From the NCBI GenBank assembly GCA_936440205.1, contig OW387149.1, positions 4,236,114 through 4,300,113 of the forward strand: a stretch of 64,000 bases of DNA. Direction: 5' to 3'. The position numbers and the translations under genes were made by a program. This stretch comes from Lepidonotus clava. Taxonomy: Eukaryota > Annelida > Polychaeta > Phyllodocida > Polynoidae. Below the pieces are notes generated by a model. The model made no database searches, was not told the DNA's origin, and was given only the letters and a program-made list of their open reading frames with translations. Positions 10,314 to 20,975 of this stretch are shown piece after piece (position 1 is the first letter of the stretch; every line of letters starts with the position of its first letter).

Positions 10314-10463
10314 CTGCAGGAGCCGTCTTCCCTCCTGGAGGGGCTCCAGGGCTGGGCCCAGGGCTGTGGTGGTGGTACCGGCGGGTTACGGCAGAGGGCA
10401 GCAGTGACCCCCCGCAGAGTGAGGGGGAACAGGTCTAGGGAGAGCTCCGTGTCGGAGAACAAG
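10314..10463 (+). CDS. Candidate coding exon, gene unknown
   Basis: This 150-bp stretch is clearly GC-richer than its surroundings and open in one frame. The translation has EPSSLLEGLQGWAQG, a Gly/Arg-rich middle and a polar end, RVRGNRSRESSVSENK. The possible acceptor is CTCCCAG/ (10313) or CTGCAG/ (10319), and the possible donor is AACAAG/GTACTG (10463). Either choice gives a length divisible by three. Both splice sites are weak: the acceptor has a poor pyrimidine tract and the donor is not GTRAGT. The frame stays open from 10299 to 10532. I recognise no domain. It may instead be a GC-rich chance frame. Confidence 0.3.
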
Positions 10464-11478
10464 GTACTGGACGAGGCACTGATATTACTGATTTGTTTTC
10501 ATTGTTTTCCCCCCCATAAATTATACATATAAATCATACATCTATATACGATATATGTCCAAACTTGTTGATATCGCTCTAAGCTGTATTGGATTTGCTG
10601 AATTAATGTTTTTCACTGCTTCATTACATCCCATCTCATCACACATCATCACTTGTCTATATGTATTATGTACATTTTTATAACATTTGTATATATATCC
10701 TTTATTGAATTTAAAGAAATACTCAAAATTAATGAGAAAAGTGGTTGTAATAGTTTAAGTTATGGCTGGAGGTGAGGGATGACAGGAGCAATCCTACTCA
10801 CCCCAGGGTAAATAAATTCTGTTTAAAAAAATAAAGACATTATGTAGACATATATGTCTATAAATGTCTATACGATATATATGAAATATATACATGTTTT
10901 TTTTTATCCGGTACTGATTATAACAAATTGGCTATATAGTCAGTATTTCTAGTCACGTGACATGATATTGGGTATAAGATCATTCAGTAGAATTCGGTCT
11001 AATAAACCAATGTTCCTTATGACTGATGATATGTTTATATTATTTGTATGGGTATCTTCTATTTTCTGTAGCCACAATTGTGGAAAAAAAGTGGTTTTAG
11101 AGAGAGTGTAATATTTGAGTGACAGGTGATAATGTTATTGAGTTTAATGATTATGATTCAATGAAATAATAGAATTTGAAGTGCTTTAACACCACATCTT
11201 AATTGATTTTACGGAAAGATATCAAACATCAAACTATGTTATCTAGATTACAATAAGAGTATGATTTGTCTACAGATTAGAAACTCTCTTTCAGGCATTG
11301 ATCTATCAACCTAGTACTACATAAATTAATGTGTTTCAATTGCATTTTAAAGACCATTTCCATACAATAAAAAGGAACCATTACGTAGCATGCAACACTT
11401 AATTAACATGCATCTATAAGTTTTTCTCCTTTGTCAGAATTCACCTGCCAATGCTTGTGTTACACTTGATTACACTGT
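10464..11478. other. Unassigned AT-rich stretch
   Basis: Contains a perfect GTCACGTGAC at 10952-10961 and short AT repeats. No gene or mobile element is recognised. If 10314-10463 and 11508-11553 belong to one gene, this is intron. Confidence 0.35.
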
Positions 11479-11553
11479 TCTAATGATTCTCTCTTTCTCA
11501 TTTCTAGGTAAGTTCGCTGTCAATGTTCACTTCAGTAAGGTCAAGTCCGGGTG
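11479..11553 (+). other. Candidate recursive splice site or micro-exon 1
   Basis: A likely branch point (TTCTAATGAT, 11479-11488) is followed by a pyrimidine tract and TTTCTAG/GTAAGT, with the junction at 11507/11508. A second donor, GGGTG/GTGAGT, follows at 11553/11554. Read as an exon, 11508-11553 is 46 bp and open in phase 0 (VSSLSMFTSVRSSPG). Read as a ratchet point, the acceptor and donor are fused and the short segment is the definition exon. The acceptor is the best I saw on this strand. Confidence 0.45.
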
Positions 11554-11589
11554 GTGAGTTTGTAGCACTTTTCTTTGGGGCGATCCACT

Positions 11590-11751
11590 GATTACACACA
11601 CACAGACATACACACATACACAGACACTACACATAGAAACACACATAGATACACATACAGACACACAGACAGACACAAACACACAAACAGACACAGGCAG
11701 ACACACACAGACACACACAAACACAAACACACACATGCACACACAGACACA

Positions 11752-11785
<34 letters not shown>
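11590..11785. repeat. Compound CA-rich microsatellite
   Basis: Runs of ACACAC are broken by AGAC, ATAC and AAAC, ending in a pure CA run. The many overlapping open frames on both strands (Cys/Val or Thr/His rich) are low-complexity artefacts. Confidence 0.95.
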
Positions 11786-11790
<5 letters not shown>

Positions 11791-12524
11791 AGGGAGGGGG
11801 GTATGTCAAGCACATAAGTGAGTGCATTCTAAACAGAGAAGCCATTCTACCAAGTTCATGTTGCTGACAAAAATGTTCTCGTGCCAAATTTGATGTTTGA
11901 TGGACCATTTGTTTGATGGATTTATTTTATTACAAGCTTAGAATTAAACCCACGAATAATATACCTTCTTCAGACACTAATGCATTTAGTTGTAAACATT
12001 GCCTGGACGTTGGCTATAGTCTAGACGTGAACTATATATAAACGCCTCGTTACGGCGTTCTGACAGCCAATTTTGTATTTTTGATGACTGCTCCAGGTCT
12101 CAGGTGACACTCATGTGTGAGCAGGTGTAAATATGTGTGACTGCCGATTGTTAACATGAATACAGTTGGTGCGACGCATATTGTGTTTTTATTTTTCAAA
12201 AATACATGAGAGATTTTTTGTAACAAGGAGTGGATAGCACAGGTGAAATGACATGAACACAAGTTTCAGGTGAAAGGATGTTGTCCTTTTTCTAGTAGGT
12301 ATTCTAAGAAATTGCATTTCAGGTCTTTTCCCTTTGCATATTTTTGCCTATGAACTATTTGGGTTTACCGGTATGATAGCTCATGAATAGAGCTTTGATT
12401 GCGACAAAACATTCGTCTATCCTTGAATTTCAAGTACCTTAAAAATTAAGGGAAATAAAACCCAATTTCGCTAAAAAAAATGTATACCTCGATTGGGGTA
12501 CTGAGTTTACAGCATGGGCCTACA
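11786..12524. other. Unassigned non-coding stretch
   Basis: No gene or repeat was recognised in this AT-rich stretch. Confidence 0.35.
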
Positions 12525-12530
12525 TCAAGA

Positions 12531-12828
12531 GCGCCCACACAAGTCTTAAAAATTCTTAAAAGGTCTTAAATTGATTTTCTCAAAATTTAAGGCCTCAAAA
12601 AGGTATTCAATTTCACTTTTTTCTTGCAGTAGGTCTTAAATTGGGTCTGAATAGGAAAAAGAATCAAAATGTTAGGATGGGCAAAATTGTCGCTTCTTGC
12701 CGAGTTTTGCAACATCAAATATCATGCAATCAATTTTTTCCATAACCTGTGGCAAATTGGTCTTAAATTTGCCAAACTTAGGTCTTAGATAGGTCTTAAA
12801 TTGATTTTTGAAAAACCGTGGGTACCCT
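12531..12828. mobile_element. Inverted-repeat element with AGGTCTTAAATTG motifs
   Basis: The right end reads AACCGTGGGTACCCTG and the left end is a decayed inverse (GCGCCCACACAAG). AGGTCTTAAATT recurs about five times in direct orientation across 300 bp. An end of the form CAGGGTACCCACG suggests a hAT-type MITE. The left end is poorly preserved. Confidence 0.45.
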
Positions 12829-12879
12829 GTCCATCACATTGGGATATGTAGATAGGACAACCAATTGTTAGTCAACCTA

Positions 12880-12921
12880 CAACGACAACAACAACAACAA
12901 CAACATGACAACAACAACATG
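12880..12921 (+). repeat. AAC microsatellite
   Basis: About twelve ACA/CAA units interrupted twice by ATG. Confidence 0.9.
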
Positions 12922-13351
12922 ATTATCAGAGGCCGTCAAATAGAACATCTGACCGCTCGCTATAAATAGCCGACGGTGGAGCTGTTAATCTTCAATATCT
13001 CATGATTCGAGACCCAACGGATTAGTCGGAGGTACCACAGATAAATCGGTATTAAGCTTATGACATATACATATAGATCATAATATCAAATCAGCTCAAC
13101 TGTCGGACTGAGCCGGTGTATGTATCATGACCTTTACACATAACCAGCTTACGACACGTCTGTTTCTTTTCAAATTCACATTTATTGTAACAAATGAACT
13201 TTCAACAACACGTTTCTGAAAGATTTGATTTAAGGAAATTGATATTAAAAACCAATCTACCTAAATGCAAAAAGAATTCCAAGTTTTGGTATTTGAATCC
13301 CTATTATTTGTATTGTACATTGGGACCATTCATCTAGAGAACTCGCGCAGA
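12922..13351. other. Unassigned non-coding stretch
   Basis: Nothing recognised. Confidence 0.35.
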
Positions 13352-13516
13352 GTCAATGTAACAGACGTTGAGGGTAACATTAGGTGAAATCTCACTCAAT
13401 GTAACTGACCATGTAGTACATTCAGTGAAACCAACCTTTCTGTAATGGAAGGTGTAGGGTAACAGTAGGTGAAATCTCACTCACCAAGCATCGACATTTA
13501 GGGTGACATTAGGGCA
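13352..13516 (+). repeat. Outlying block of the 52-bp minisatellite
   Basis: About three units of the monomer seen at 7131-8270 (GTAGGGTAACAGTAGGTGAAA, CTCACTCA, CATTTAGGGTGACATTAGG), some 5 kb from the main array. Confidence 0.75.
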
Positions 13517-13704
13517 AGAAGAGTAGCCCAGACGGACGAGCAGCACAACAGGTTCTGGTCGAGCAGATAGCTTTCCCTGATTGCGCCGAGTCAGAGCGAG
13601 TCCCGGCCGGTCTGAACCAAATGCTGCAGTGGCTGCCACTTTTTGTTGTGCGTGTGACAGCGAGGAGACCGTCTACCATGCCTTGGTGACAATAAACCCT
13701 TAAC
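13517..13704 (+). pseudogene. Relic of the 3' end of a LINE ORF2
   Basis: From about 13582 one frame reads ...FCCACDSEETVYHALVTINP and then stops. CCACDSEETVYHALVT fits the C-terminal zinc knuckle of non-LTR retrotransposon proteins (Cys-x2-Cys-x7-His-x4-Cys), with the last Cys replaced by Ile. A stop lies just upstream in the same frame (TGA before 13582), so only this C-terminal piece is readable. The stretch is GC-richer than its surroundings. No reverse transcriptase domain is present. A short match like this could be chance. Confidence 0.35.
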
Positions 13705-14997
13705 TGCCACCTATAAGGTTTCCACAATGTGCATAGGATACATACGATATGCATAACTGAGCTGGATCATTCCACTATATAGTATCATATTCTGCATTGT
13801 GCATGCATCATTTTGTAGTGAGGCAGATGGTCAGTCCAGACTTTAACTTAGCTGTTCTGGTGTAGAACCAAGAATCAGGGCTAAGAGCATAACACTCGAT
13901 GTTAGAGGAGAGTGTATAAGGGGATGTTAGGTAGGCAGACGTAACCAATCATATATAAGGCACAGTTCACACACTAGCCAGTAGAGCGCTACTCACTGTT
14001 GTTGGAATAACATCCTGGAAAGATTGGTACTGTAAAGCTAGGTTCTGGAATTGCAATTGAAGCTGATAGACTGGTACTTGAGCTGGAGCGTTGGCTGGGT
14101 GTGGTTGAGTCGATATGTGATATTTTCTATTCAGCAAATTTAAAACGTTTAAAAAAATCTATATTCGTTAAAAAGGGTGATGGAAACTCCTCCGTGACAA
14201 CCACGATCCCATAAAACTAGAGAGGATCTATTCTTTGCATGCCAGGCCGGAGCTAGACCAAAAGCATTTCACCTGGGGTCCACACTCTCCCAGCAGAGAC
14301 ACAGTCATTATTGCCGCTTCATAGTAACACAAAGGGAAGATCTGTTTGAAGAGCAATACTACAGTGTTGGGCCAATTTCTCACCGAATGCCGCTGGTTAG
14401 AGGGACAGAGACTATGGTGGAGAGTGGAGACGGACAGCGACTACGGTGGAAAGTGACAATGAAAGGCCCGGATGATTGCACTTCCAATTTCTCCCGCTAG
14501 GTGTTAACTCTTTGCCTCCCGTTCTTGGTGTGCTACCACCTTAACCATTGCAACCCTAACTTACTAGAAATAAAACTTGTGGGTTTATAGCTTTAACAAA
14601 AAAGACTATGGTGCATTGTGAATGATCTAATCCTCACATCACTTAAAAGGAACAATTCTAAAGTAGATATACTATTATATTGGAGGCCAGCCCTCCTTTT
14701 AACGTATAGGCCCATTTAAATATGGGAAGAAAAAGAGCTGAGTTGGAGATTAAGGTTCACTTTCAGCTATATTAAGAATGATTCACGATTTTGCCCTGTA
14801 CAAAGAAATGACTGAATCTATGGTGGTAGGAGCGACGACAAGGAGATGTAGTTAATAGAATGCCTTGCCTGGGTAAATGTGTAGGGTTATCGTGTTATAA
14901 TAGATTCAATCATAACTAATAATTAACAAATAAGAACGTATTCATGCAGTGATGTTATTAACCTTATATGCTGATACAGCATCAAAACCATAACCAC
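13705..14997. other. Unassigned non-coding stretch
   Basis: A CCAAT (13945-13949) sits just before TATATAAGG (13952-13960), which is promoter-like but closer together than usual. Otherwise no gene or repeat is recognised. Confidence 0.3.
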
Positions 14998-15397
14998 ACT
15001 CCAGTTCTTTTCCCCCACCCTGTAGCACCGAATAGTGCTGAGATATTCCGCCCCTCTGCCCCTAGGGTGGTACCGGGGTGGGGCTTCTGCCCCTGGGAAG
15101 AATATACTTCCCCAGTAGCCTCTGCTGATCGTAAAAGGTGATGATAGGGGGGAACCCGCACTGACCAAGTGGTTTATTGGGTTCGATTCCCAGTTTGTGT
15201 CTGGGTTCGAATTCACTAAAGGACGAGGTACAGCAAAAATAATTTCCAGGTTTTGATCCCCTGCTGTTTGCTCGCCCTGTCACCTGCATCTCATAGATAC
15301 GATCACCAAAGACAGAATTCATCTCAACTTGTTTTCGCTGTGAAAATGACCATGGCTGTTGGTATGGCGTGAAACACCCAACACTCACTTACTCACT
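14998..15397 (+). mobile_element. SINE, tandem copy 1
   Basis: About 397 bp, running from CAGTTCTTTTCCCCCACC to a CACTCACTTACTCACT tail. A tRNA-type B box, GGTTCGATTCC, is at 15180-15190. The central CTCATAGATACGATCACCA and the 3' GACCATGGCTGTTGGTATGG then GTGAAACACCC follow. The A box is weak. The copy runs straight into copy 2. Confidence 0.7.
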
Positions 15398-15794
15398 GCA
15401 GTTCTTTCCCCCCACCCTGTAGCACCAAATAGTGCTGAGCTATGTGATTCCACCCCGCTGCCCCTGTGGGGGTACTGGGGCAGGGCTTCTGCTCCTGGGA
15501 AGAATATAGGCCCTCAATAGCCCCTGCTGATTGTAAAAGGTGACGATAGGGGGGACCCAGCACTGACCAAGTGGTTCATTGGGTTCAATTCCCGGTTGGT
15601 GCCTGGGTTCACTAAGGGATGAGGTACAGCAAAAATGATTTCCAGGTTTTGATCTCCTGCTCTTTGCCCGCCCTGTCACCTTCATCTCATAGATACGATC
15701 ACCAAAGACAGAATTCGTCCCAACTTGTTTTCGCTGTGAAAATGACCCTGGCTGTTGGTATGGCGTAAAACACCCAACACTCACTCACTCACTC
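15398..15794 (+). mobile_element. SINE, tandem copy 2
   Basis: The same element repeats with a period of 396-397 bp. The B box GGTTCAATTCC is at 15592-15602 and the 3' end is GACCCTGGCTGTTGGTATGG then CGTAAAACACCC and (ACTC)n. Copies 1 and 2 are well conserved, so the array is fairly young. Confidence 0.75.
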
Positions 15795-15860
15795 CAGTTC
15801 TTTTCCCCCACCCTGTAGCACCAAATAGTGCTGACCTGTGTGATTCCACCCCGCTGACTC
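15795..15860 (+). mobile_element. SINE, truncated copy 3
   Basis: Only the first 65 bp of the unit are present, up to TTCCACCCCGCTG, after which the sequence departs. This shows that the array extended by at least part of a third unit. Confidence 0.65.
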
Positions 15861-16457
15861 CCTACCTGTCGTCCCTATTTCCCCAGGGTTTAAGGGACTG
15901 CAGAGTAGTGTAAGAGGGGATGGGGTGGGAGAGGGAAGGCTGCCAAGGGAGCGTGTAGTAAAGCAGCTTGTGTAGAATCTAAATAGCAAGATATCACCCC
16001 CTCCCCCAGGATGGGAGGGCGGGGTAAAGTCTCCAGGGGCAGGGCTTGGCCGTTCACTACACGCAATCTGGTGACTACAGCAAGAAACGTTTGTGGTGGG
16101 TGTTTTCTTTTAACGTTGTTTGTGTTTTTGTGTGTGTTTTTTTAAGTGAGAGAAATAAGATGAGCATTTTTTTATTTAAAAAGTTAGGGAAGATAATATG
16201 TACACTTTTGATTTATTCAAGTCAGTCAGGAATACGAGTTGGTCTTGAAATAGGAGAATAATTGCTGAGTGGACCTTAAACTCTAACAACCATCGTCATC
16301 AGAACGTCACAAACTGCGAGAAAAAGCTTGAATAAATGTTTTCTCCCTAAACTCGGATGGTGTTAGGATAACATGCTCAGCGATTCCAAAATTCAACAAA
16401 AATAGGAAAGTTTTCAATCCGCTCCCACCTTCCCTGTTGGCATGTCTGTTAAGACAC
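15861..16457. other. Unassigned stretch with G/C-rich runs
   Basis: Purine-rich and C-rich runs at 15905-16040, then T-rich sequence. No gene is recognised. Confidence 0.3.
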
Positions 16458-16682
16458 TAAAGCCCCATACCCACTATTATTAAAGCAATTTTACCATTCC
16501 TGGGTGACGGGCGACTGGGAGAATTGGCGTCGTCGTCGTCGAGTGACTGTGATATCAAGCAAGTTTGTTATATTCTGGGTGATTTTCCCGGCGATGCCGT
16601 CGCCCGTCACCCAGAATATACAATTTGATGTGTTTGAAGTCGCCCGTCGCCATGAACGTCGCTTAGTGGGTATGACCCTTTA
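16458..16682. mobile_element. FB-A foldback element, diverged interior
   Basis: TAA-AGCCCCATACCCACT is at the left and AGTGGGTATGACCCT-TTA at the right. The interior is unusual for the family: GACGGGCGACTGGG, TCGTCGTCGTCG and TCGCCCGTCACCCAGAATAT form a GC-rich palindrome. Confidence 0.65.
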
Positions 16683-16741
16683 GTCTAAACTTACTGCTTT
16701 TGACCTAGTGTCTTTTGTTCGATGCTAAATCACATCCAAAT

Positions 16742-16793
16742 ACTAAGTCACAAGCCTTTGTGAGCACGAGATAGGTCTTTTTGTGACTTAGTG
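16742..16793. repeat. Hairpin with an 11-bp stem
   Basis: ACTAAGTCACAA pairs with TTGTGACTTAGT around about 28 bases. TTAAGACACTAA at 16449-16460 is also inverted at 16788-16799, so an outer element may enclose the FB-A copy. Confidence 0.5.
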
Positions 16794-16799
16794 TCTTAA

Positions 16800-17959
16800 A
16801 GAAGCTTTTTATATGGGTTTTCCTGTTCATTTGCACTGTCCCAATGTTTATTCTGGTAATATCTATAGAAGAAAGAAGGCATAGAGAACTGACACCCCTG
16901 AAAACTCTATCCAAAAGTGAGTAAGCTAAAGGTAAAATGTTAATGCTGGATTTTTACTCAACGGCGACGGTTCCAAATAGGATATGGTTGGCTGTTATTC
17001 AATTTCTTGCTGTTCATTATGTGTTGGTCCACAGTGATCACTTCTTTTTGAGATTCGGTGAGCATTGGTGTATAGTGTGATTGTTGCTAGGGGTGAAGTG
17101 GAGGGGGTTAGATTTTACGTGACGACAACCAGAGATTACACCGCTCCATGGCAAAGGGCCAATAATGTCAAGGATACCGCTTTCTTTATGTCAGGTTGCA
17201 TGTCAAATCCAGGAGAAATAGGGATGCCTTTACTATAGGATTGATGATCCTATACCTTAGGTGACTTTGGTTTCCAAAACAGACAAGATAATAGGATATT
17301 GCAAAGAGTGGCATAATCTATAAACCTTAGTACTAGCACTTTAACATCAAAAGGGTGCTTCCTGTAACATTGTCTAGGAGTATACAACATTTGAAAGCAC
17401 ATTCAAAATCCTTTCTACTGATATATAATATGTCTATACTAACTCTTACCCTTATTGCGACTTTGAAAGTAAAATTGCACAGTGCTTACATAGCCTTAAA
17501 TATTTCAAAGGATGCTTTTCAGTGAACTGACTAGTATGATAGTAATACGGGATGACAGATATTTGCCACCGATTGCATTTAACCTTTTCACAAACCTGAG
17601 GTTTCTCCTCATGACCTAACCTAACATTTAGGTCGGAGTCAATTCTCTTCACAGAAAAGAAGATTAGTTCAGAAAACGTCTTTGGCGCTTAGGATACTAC
17701 ACTAAGAATAACAGAGATGGAAAAATAGTTTTTGTGCTCTCTGAGGTATATGAATACACTCATATGTCTTCTTAACAGCAAAGGAAAATGGTCCAGTAAA
17801 GTTGGTCCATCAATAAGAAAATAGTTCTGAGAGAACTTTTATCTTTTATCAACATGGTTCCCATGTATCTCAAATAGAGTAAAAATAGAATAGAAATGGC
17901 TATTGGATTTTAGATAGATAAATGTAAGCTCTGCAATGATAATGATCTAGGAAACATAC
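16800..17959. other. Unassigned non-coding stretch
   Basis: AT-rich, with no recognised gene or repeat. Confidence 0.35.
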
Positions 17960-18190
17960 CTTGTTGGCTTGGTATCTTAAGTACCTGTAGGTTAGTTTTG
18001 ACTAATTTTCCGACAAAAGCCCAGGAGAAATGAATGAATAATTGTGGTATATCCACCTATAATGAATGAATTTTGAAACAAATTAGAAAATATTTTAAGT
18101 ACATTGATACAAATTTGAAAAATTATGATAGTTTTTCATCATGTCAAACTTCAAATAGTGATATGATTAAAGAAGATTTAGATAACCAAA
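17960..18190 (+). mobile_element. T13 element, diverged fragment
   Basis: AAGTACCTGTAGGTTAG, then TTTTCCGACAAAAGCCCAGG and GAATGAATTTTGAAACAAATTAG, keep the order seen in the T13 copies at 19059-19434 and 42828-43183. Ends are not clear. Confidence 0.4.
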
Positions 18191-18754
18191 TATAAAGCCT
18201 TGTGATTTGGTTGGTAAAATGTGCATTTCTGAATTTGTCATTTATATGTCCTACTGTAGGCCGAGACCTGAGAAGGTGCTAGGAGCGTCACCACCAGCCC
18301 CTAGGTTTTACTTTAGGTCTGCAGGGCAAGAAAGGGCTGGTTTGGTTTACAGTTCTATTTTGAGGTCTACTTTCCAAAGATTTGTAGTAAGTTTTTTTTA
18401 TATCAATCACATAAGTCTACTGGTGGGGGAGTACATGATTGATGACCTTTTGAATTTTCTAAACATATTTTGCATGTCATTTGGCCATTTATCATTTGAA
18501 CGTATTTAATATTTTACATGGGAGGATGCTCATATTTTGAAAACTTGTGCCATCTTTGTCAGATTCTACTCCCATTTCTTCATTAAAATTCTTATGCCTG
18601 GCAAACAATTTTGGTATTGAATGATAGAAAAAAATATACTGAATCTAAATATACCACTTTCATTTTTATCATAACGTTATTAACAGTGCTACGTTTATAA
18701 GACAGGTAGAAGGACCAGATATTTCAAATTTTTCAGTCCTTTCTTGCTCTGCAG
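18191..18754. other. Unassigned non-coding stretch
   Basis: A 100-codon open frame (18207-18509) has no recognisable domain and AT-rich composition, so it is probably non-coding. Confidence 0.3.
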
Positions 18755-18985
18755 ACCTATAGTTCCTGGCCTCTCCACTAGGGGGACTCAGCAGACATAA
18801 GCCCGCAGGTACAAGCCAATGCCGAGTTAATCAGATTTTGACAAACTCGACGTCACGTGATGTCAGTTCGACCAATCAGATTCCCTCCAGAATCAGGTTG
18901 TTCCTGCACCTTATTTTAATGTCTGGTGGAGCGGAGCAGAACAGGAGTGGTTGTGCAGTGGGACCAGCATAGCCCCAGGTCTGGT
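18755..18985 (+). repeat. R4 repeat, single copy
   Basis: Contains CCACTAGGGGGACTC (18775-18789), CAGATTTTGACAAACTCGACG, the string GACGTCACGTGATGTCAG and CGACCAATCAGA, then GTGGAGCGGAGCAG. This is the order of the first unit at 4620-4810. The CCAAT/CRE pair is inverted here, 22 bp apart. Confidence 0.65.
18775..18789 (+). promoter_or_regulatory. CTCF-like motif in R4
   Basis: CCACTAGGGGGACTC keeps the CCASYAGRKGG core of the CTCF site. The R4 copy at 5340-5354 has CCACTAGGGGGCTCG, nearer still to the consensus. Confidence 0.35.
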
Positions 18986-19058
18986 ATAGGATTTTATCCG
19001 AGTAGCTCGTTTCACTACAGCAACAGCTCGTATCACTACAGCGAACCAGAGTCCCTCT

Positions 19059-19434
19059 GTAATTAACCCTATCACAGGTAGCTGACTTCCAGTATTTCAG
19101 GCACCTGCAGGTTAATTTGATCCAAATTTGTCGACAAAAACATGGTGAAACCTATAAAGAAAATATATGAATATTTGCTATGTATCAATGGTTAATGAAC
19201 AAATGTCCAAACCGACTCAGAAAATGATAAACATATACAGATAACAAATGAAAAAATAGCTGATATTGATCTCAATCATCTTTAACCACAATAATTGCCA
19301 TGATTATTGAAAATGTCTATAGTTAAGTACTGTAATTAGTCGACATATTTCCCAGCATGCACCCTGATAAGGACTAGTCTGCAGGTACGGCTGACGGAAT
19401 TTGCTATCCGTGGGTAGCTAGAATTAACCCTACA
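19059..19434 (+). mobile_element. T13 element (about 370 bp with terminal inverted repeats)
   Basis: Starts AATTAACCCTATCACAGGTAGC and ends with its decayed inverse, GCTATCCGTGGGTAGCTAGAATTAA. The interior has CCTGCAGGTTAATTTGATCC, TTGTCGACAAAA, then near the right end AGCATGCACCCTGATAAGG and CTGCAGGTACGG. It is the opposite orientation of 42828-43183. No coding frame is present. Confidence 0.6.
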
Positions 19435-20279
19435 GGGCCCAAAGGTAAACCAGAGTCAAGTCTTAAAGGCTGACATTTTTCTTCTGTTTTTGGCTTTTCT
19501 AATAGGCTTGTGGGTTGGGTTGGTCCGATGGTGCTCAGTCAATCTTGTAGACCGATGGCCGTCCTGGGAATATATACTATACCTGACCTGACTCGATATG
19601 GAGCATATCTATGGACAATTCAACACATAGAATATATGTATAGGAAGAATAGAGGCAGCACTTTTGCTAGCTAGATAGCATATATAATATGATATATATT
19701 CATATACACACATATATATTTTGTATAACATAATTATACGATTCCCAATGTGTTCATATGCAACTAAAGGTTCATCAAAATATTTTGAAAATATGATTTA
19801 CATCAACTGTCATAATATTGTTGTCAGTTACTTGGTCAGATACTGTGTTCGTGATAGATGTTTCCATGTATGATATCATCATTTACTGACAAATATTTCC
19901 ATTCTTCAGCTCCTTAGAGGAAACTCTTAAAAAACAATCGGCTCAAAAGACATTTACCCCCCAGACACCAAAAGTGAATCTATCTAGAAAAAATTGAGTA
20001 TAAAGGGTGAACTATTACACCTTTTCCATATTAAAGTGATACATTAAAAGACCTTCTTCACTTCAGTGTGTGACAGTAGTCGCTGGAGGAGCAGCACTGA
20101 CAGGGACTGATGTCCCCTAGTTGTCCCACCTCCCCTTCCCTCCCCTACTTCCCTCCTACCCCCATAGCAAAATATATAACTGTGAACTCCCACTGAATGT
20201 ATATATAAGTGGTAGGAGCCTGGGGAAATAGAGGATTTTTTCAAGGTGGGGGAATTCAGCATAATGATGTAGGCAAAGT
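19435..20279. other. Unassigned non-coding stretch
   Basis: Short AT repeats at 19670-19740 (ATATAT runs) and a pyrimidine-rich run at 20100-20165. No gene is recognised. Confidence 0.35.
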
Positions 20280-20291
20280 CCTAAAATGGTG

Positions 20292-20613
20292 AGGGGCACA
20301 GGGTGGTGAAGTGGTTAGAGCGTTCGCTTGGCATGCGGGAGAGCCGGGTTCGATTCTCGGCTGGGCCAGGCAGGGCTGCTACACCCCTCTGTGTTTCTCC
20401 CAGTGACAACGACTGGGATATCAAAGGCCTTGTGCCACCGGCTGTTGTGTGTCTGGCCCTGTCTATGGGACCAGGCACATTAAAGAACACCTACTTCGGT
20501 AAATGTGTAGGGGTATGGTCTCTACCTTCTCATAGATTCGATCACCATCACCGCCCTTGATATGACCCTGGCAGTTGATTAGGGCGTAAAGCAACCAATA
20601 ACCAACCAACCAA
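20292..20613 (+). mobile_element. tRNA-headed SINE with intact target duplication
   Basis: The tRNA-like head has an A box (TGGTGAAGTGG, 20304-20314) and a B box (GGTTCGATTCT, 20347-20357) 33 bp apart. It is followed by CTCATAGATTCGATCACCA, then GACCCTGGCAGTTGATTAGG, GCGTAAA and an (ACCA)n tail. The same 12 bases, CCTAAAATGGTG, flank it at 20280-20291 and 20614-20625. That indicates LINE-mediated insertion and a young copy. The 3' domain resembles the molluscan SINEs I know of (RUDI-like, from memory). Confidence 0.85.
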
Positions 20614-20651
20614 CCTAAAATGGTGTCATTCATGTAAAAGCGTTTGGCATT

Positions 20652-20732
20652 GTCCCCTCTCTTTGTAGTTTAAGGAACCACTTAAGATGGGGGAGGTCAG
20701 CCCCCCCCCCCCCCTGAACCCACAGGGGTACC
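20652..20732 (-). mobile_element. H-family fragment
   Basis: CTCTCTTTGTAGTTTAAGG, a C-run and CCCACAGGGG resemble the middle and one end of the H-family MITE, read on the minus strand. Confidence 0.4.
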
Positions 20733-20975
20733 TCTATTATTACTAATACATTTATACAAGCACTACTGGTCAGTTCTGGACCGTCATTTCGTTCAACAGC
20801 TGAGTAGACATCACTCAGTATCCTGAATCAATCATATAAGGGCTCACCATCAATAACAAACCAAAACGACAAAGTACAAAATTGATCAACTTTTCACCAA
20901 TGACAACCCAAATTGTCTCCTTTCTCGCCACTGAATACAGTCTTGTATTGTTGTATACAGAGTTTACTTTCACAG

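Noticed and set aside
11527-11908. Several overlapping Cys/Val-rich or Thr/His-rich frames
   Set aside because: All are translations of the CA microsatellite on one strand or the other.
13945-13960. CCAAT plus TATA promoter
   Set aside because: The two motifs are only about 3 bp apart, closer than in known promoters, and nothing gene-like follows.
20298-20365. Stand-alone tRNA gene
   Set aside because: The A and B boxes belong to the head of a SINE with a tail and target duplication. The cloverleaf is not complete.
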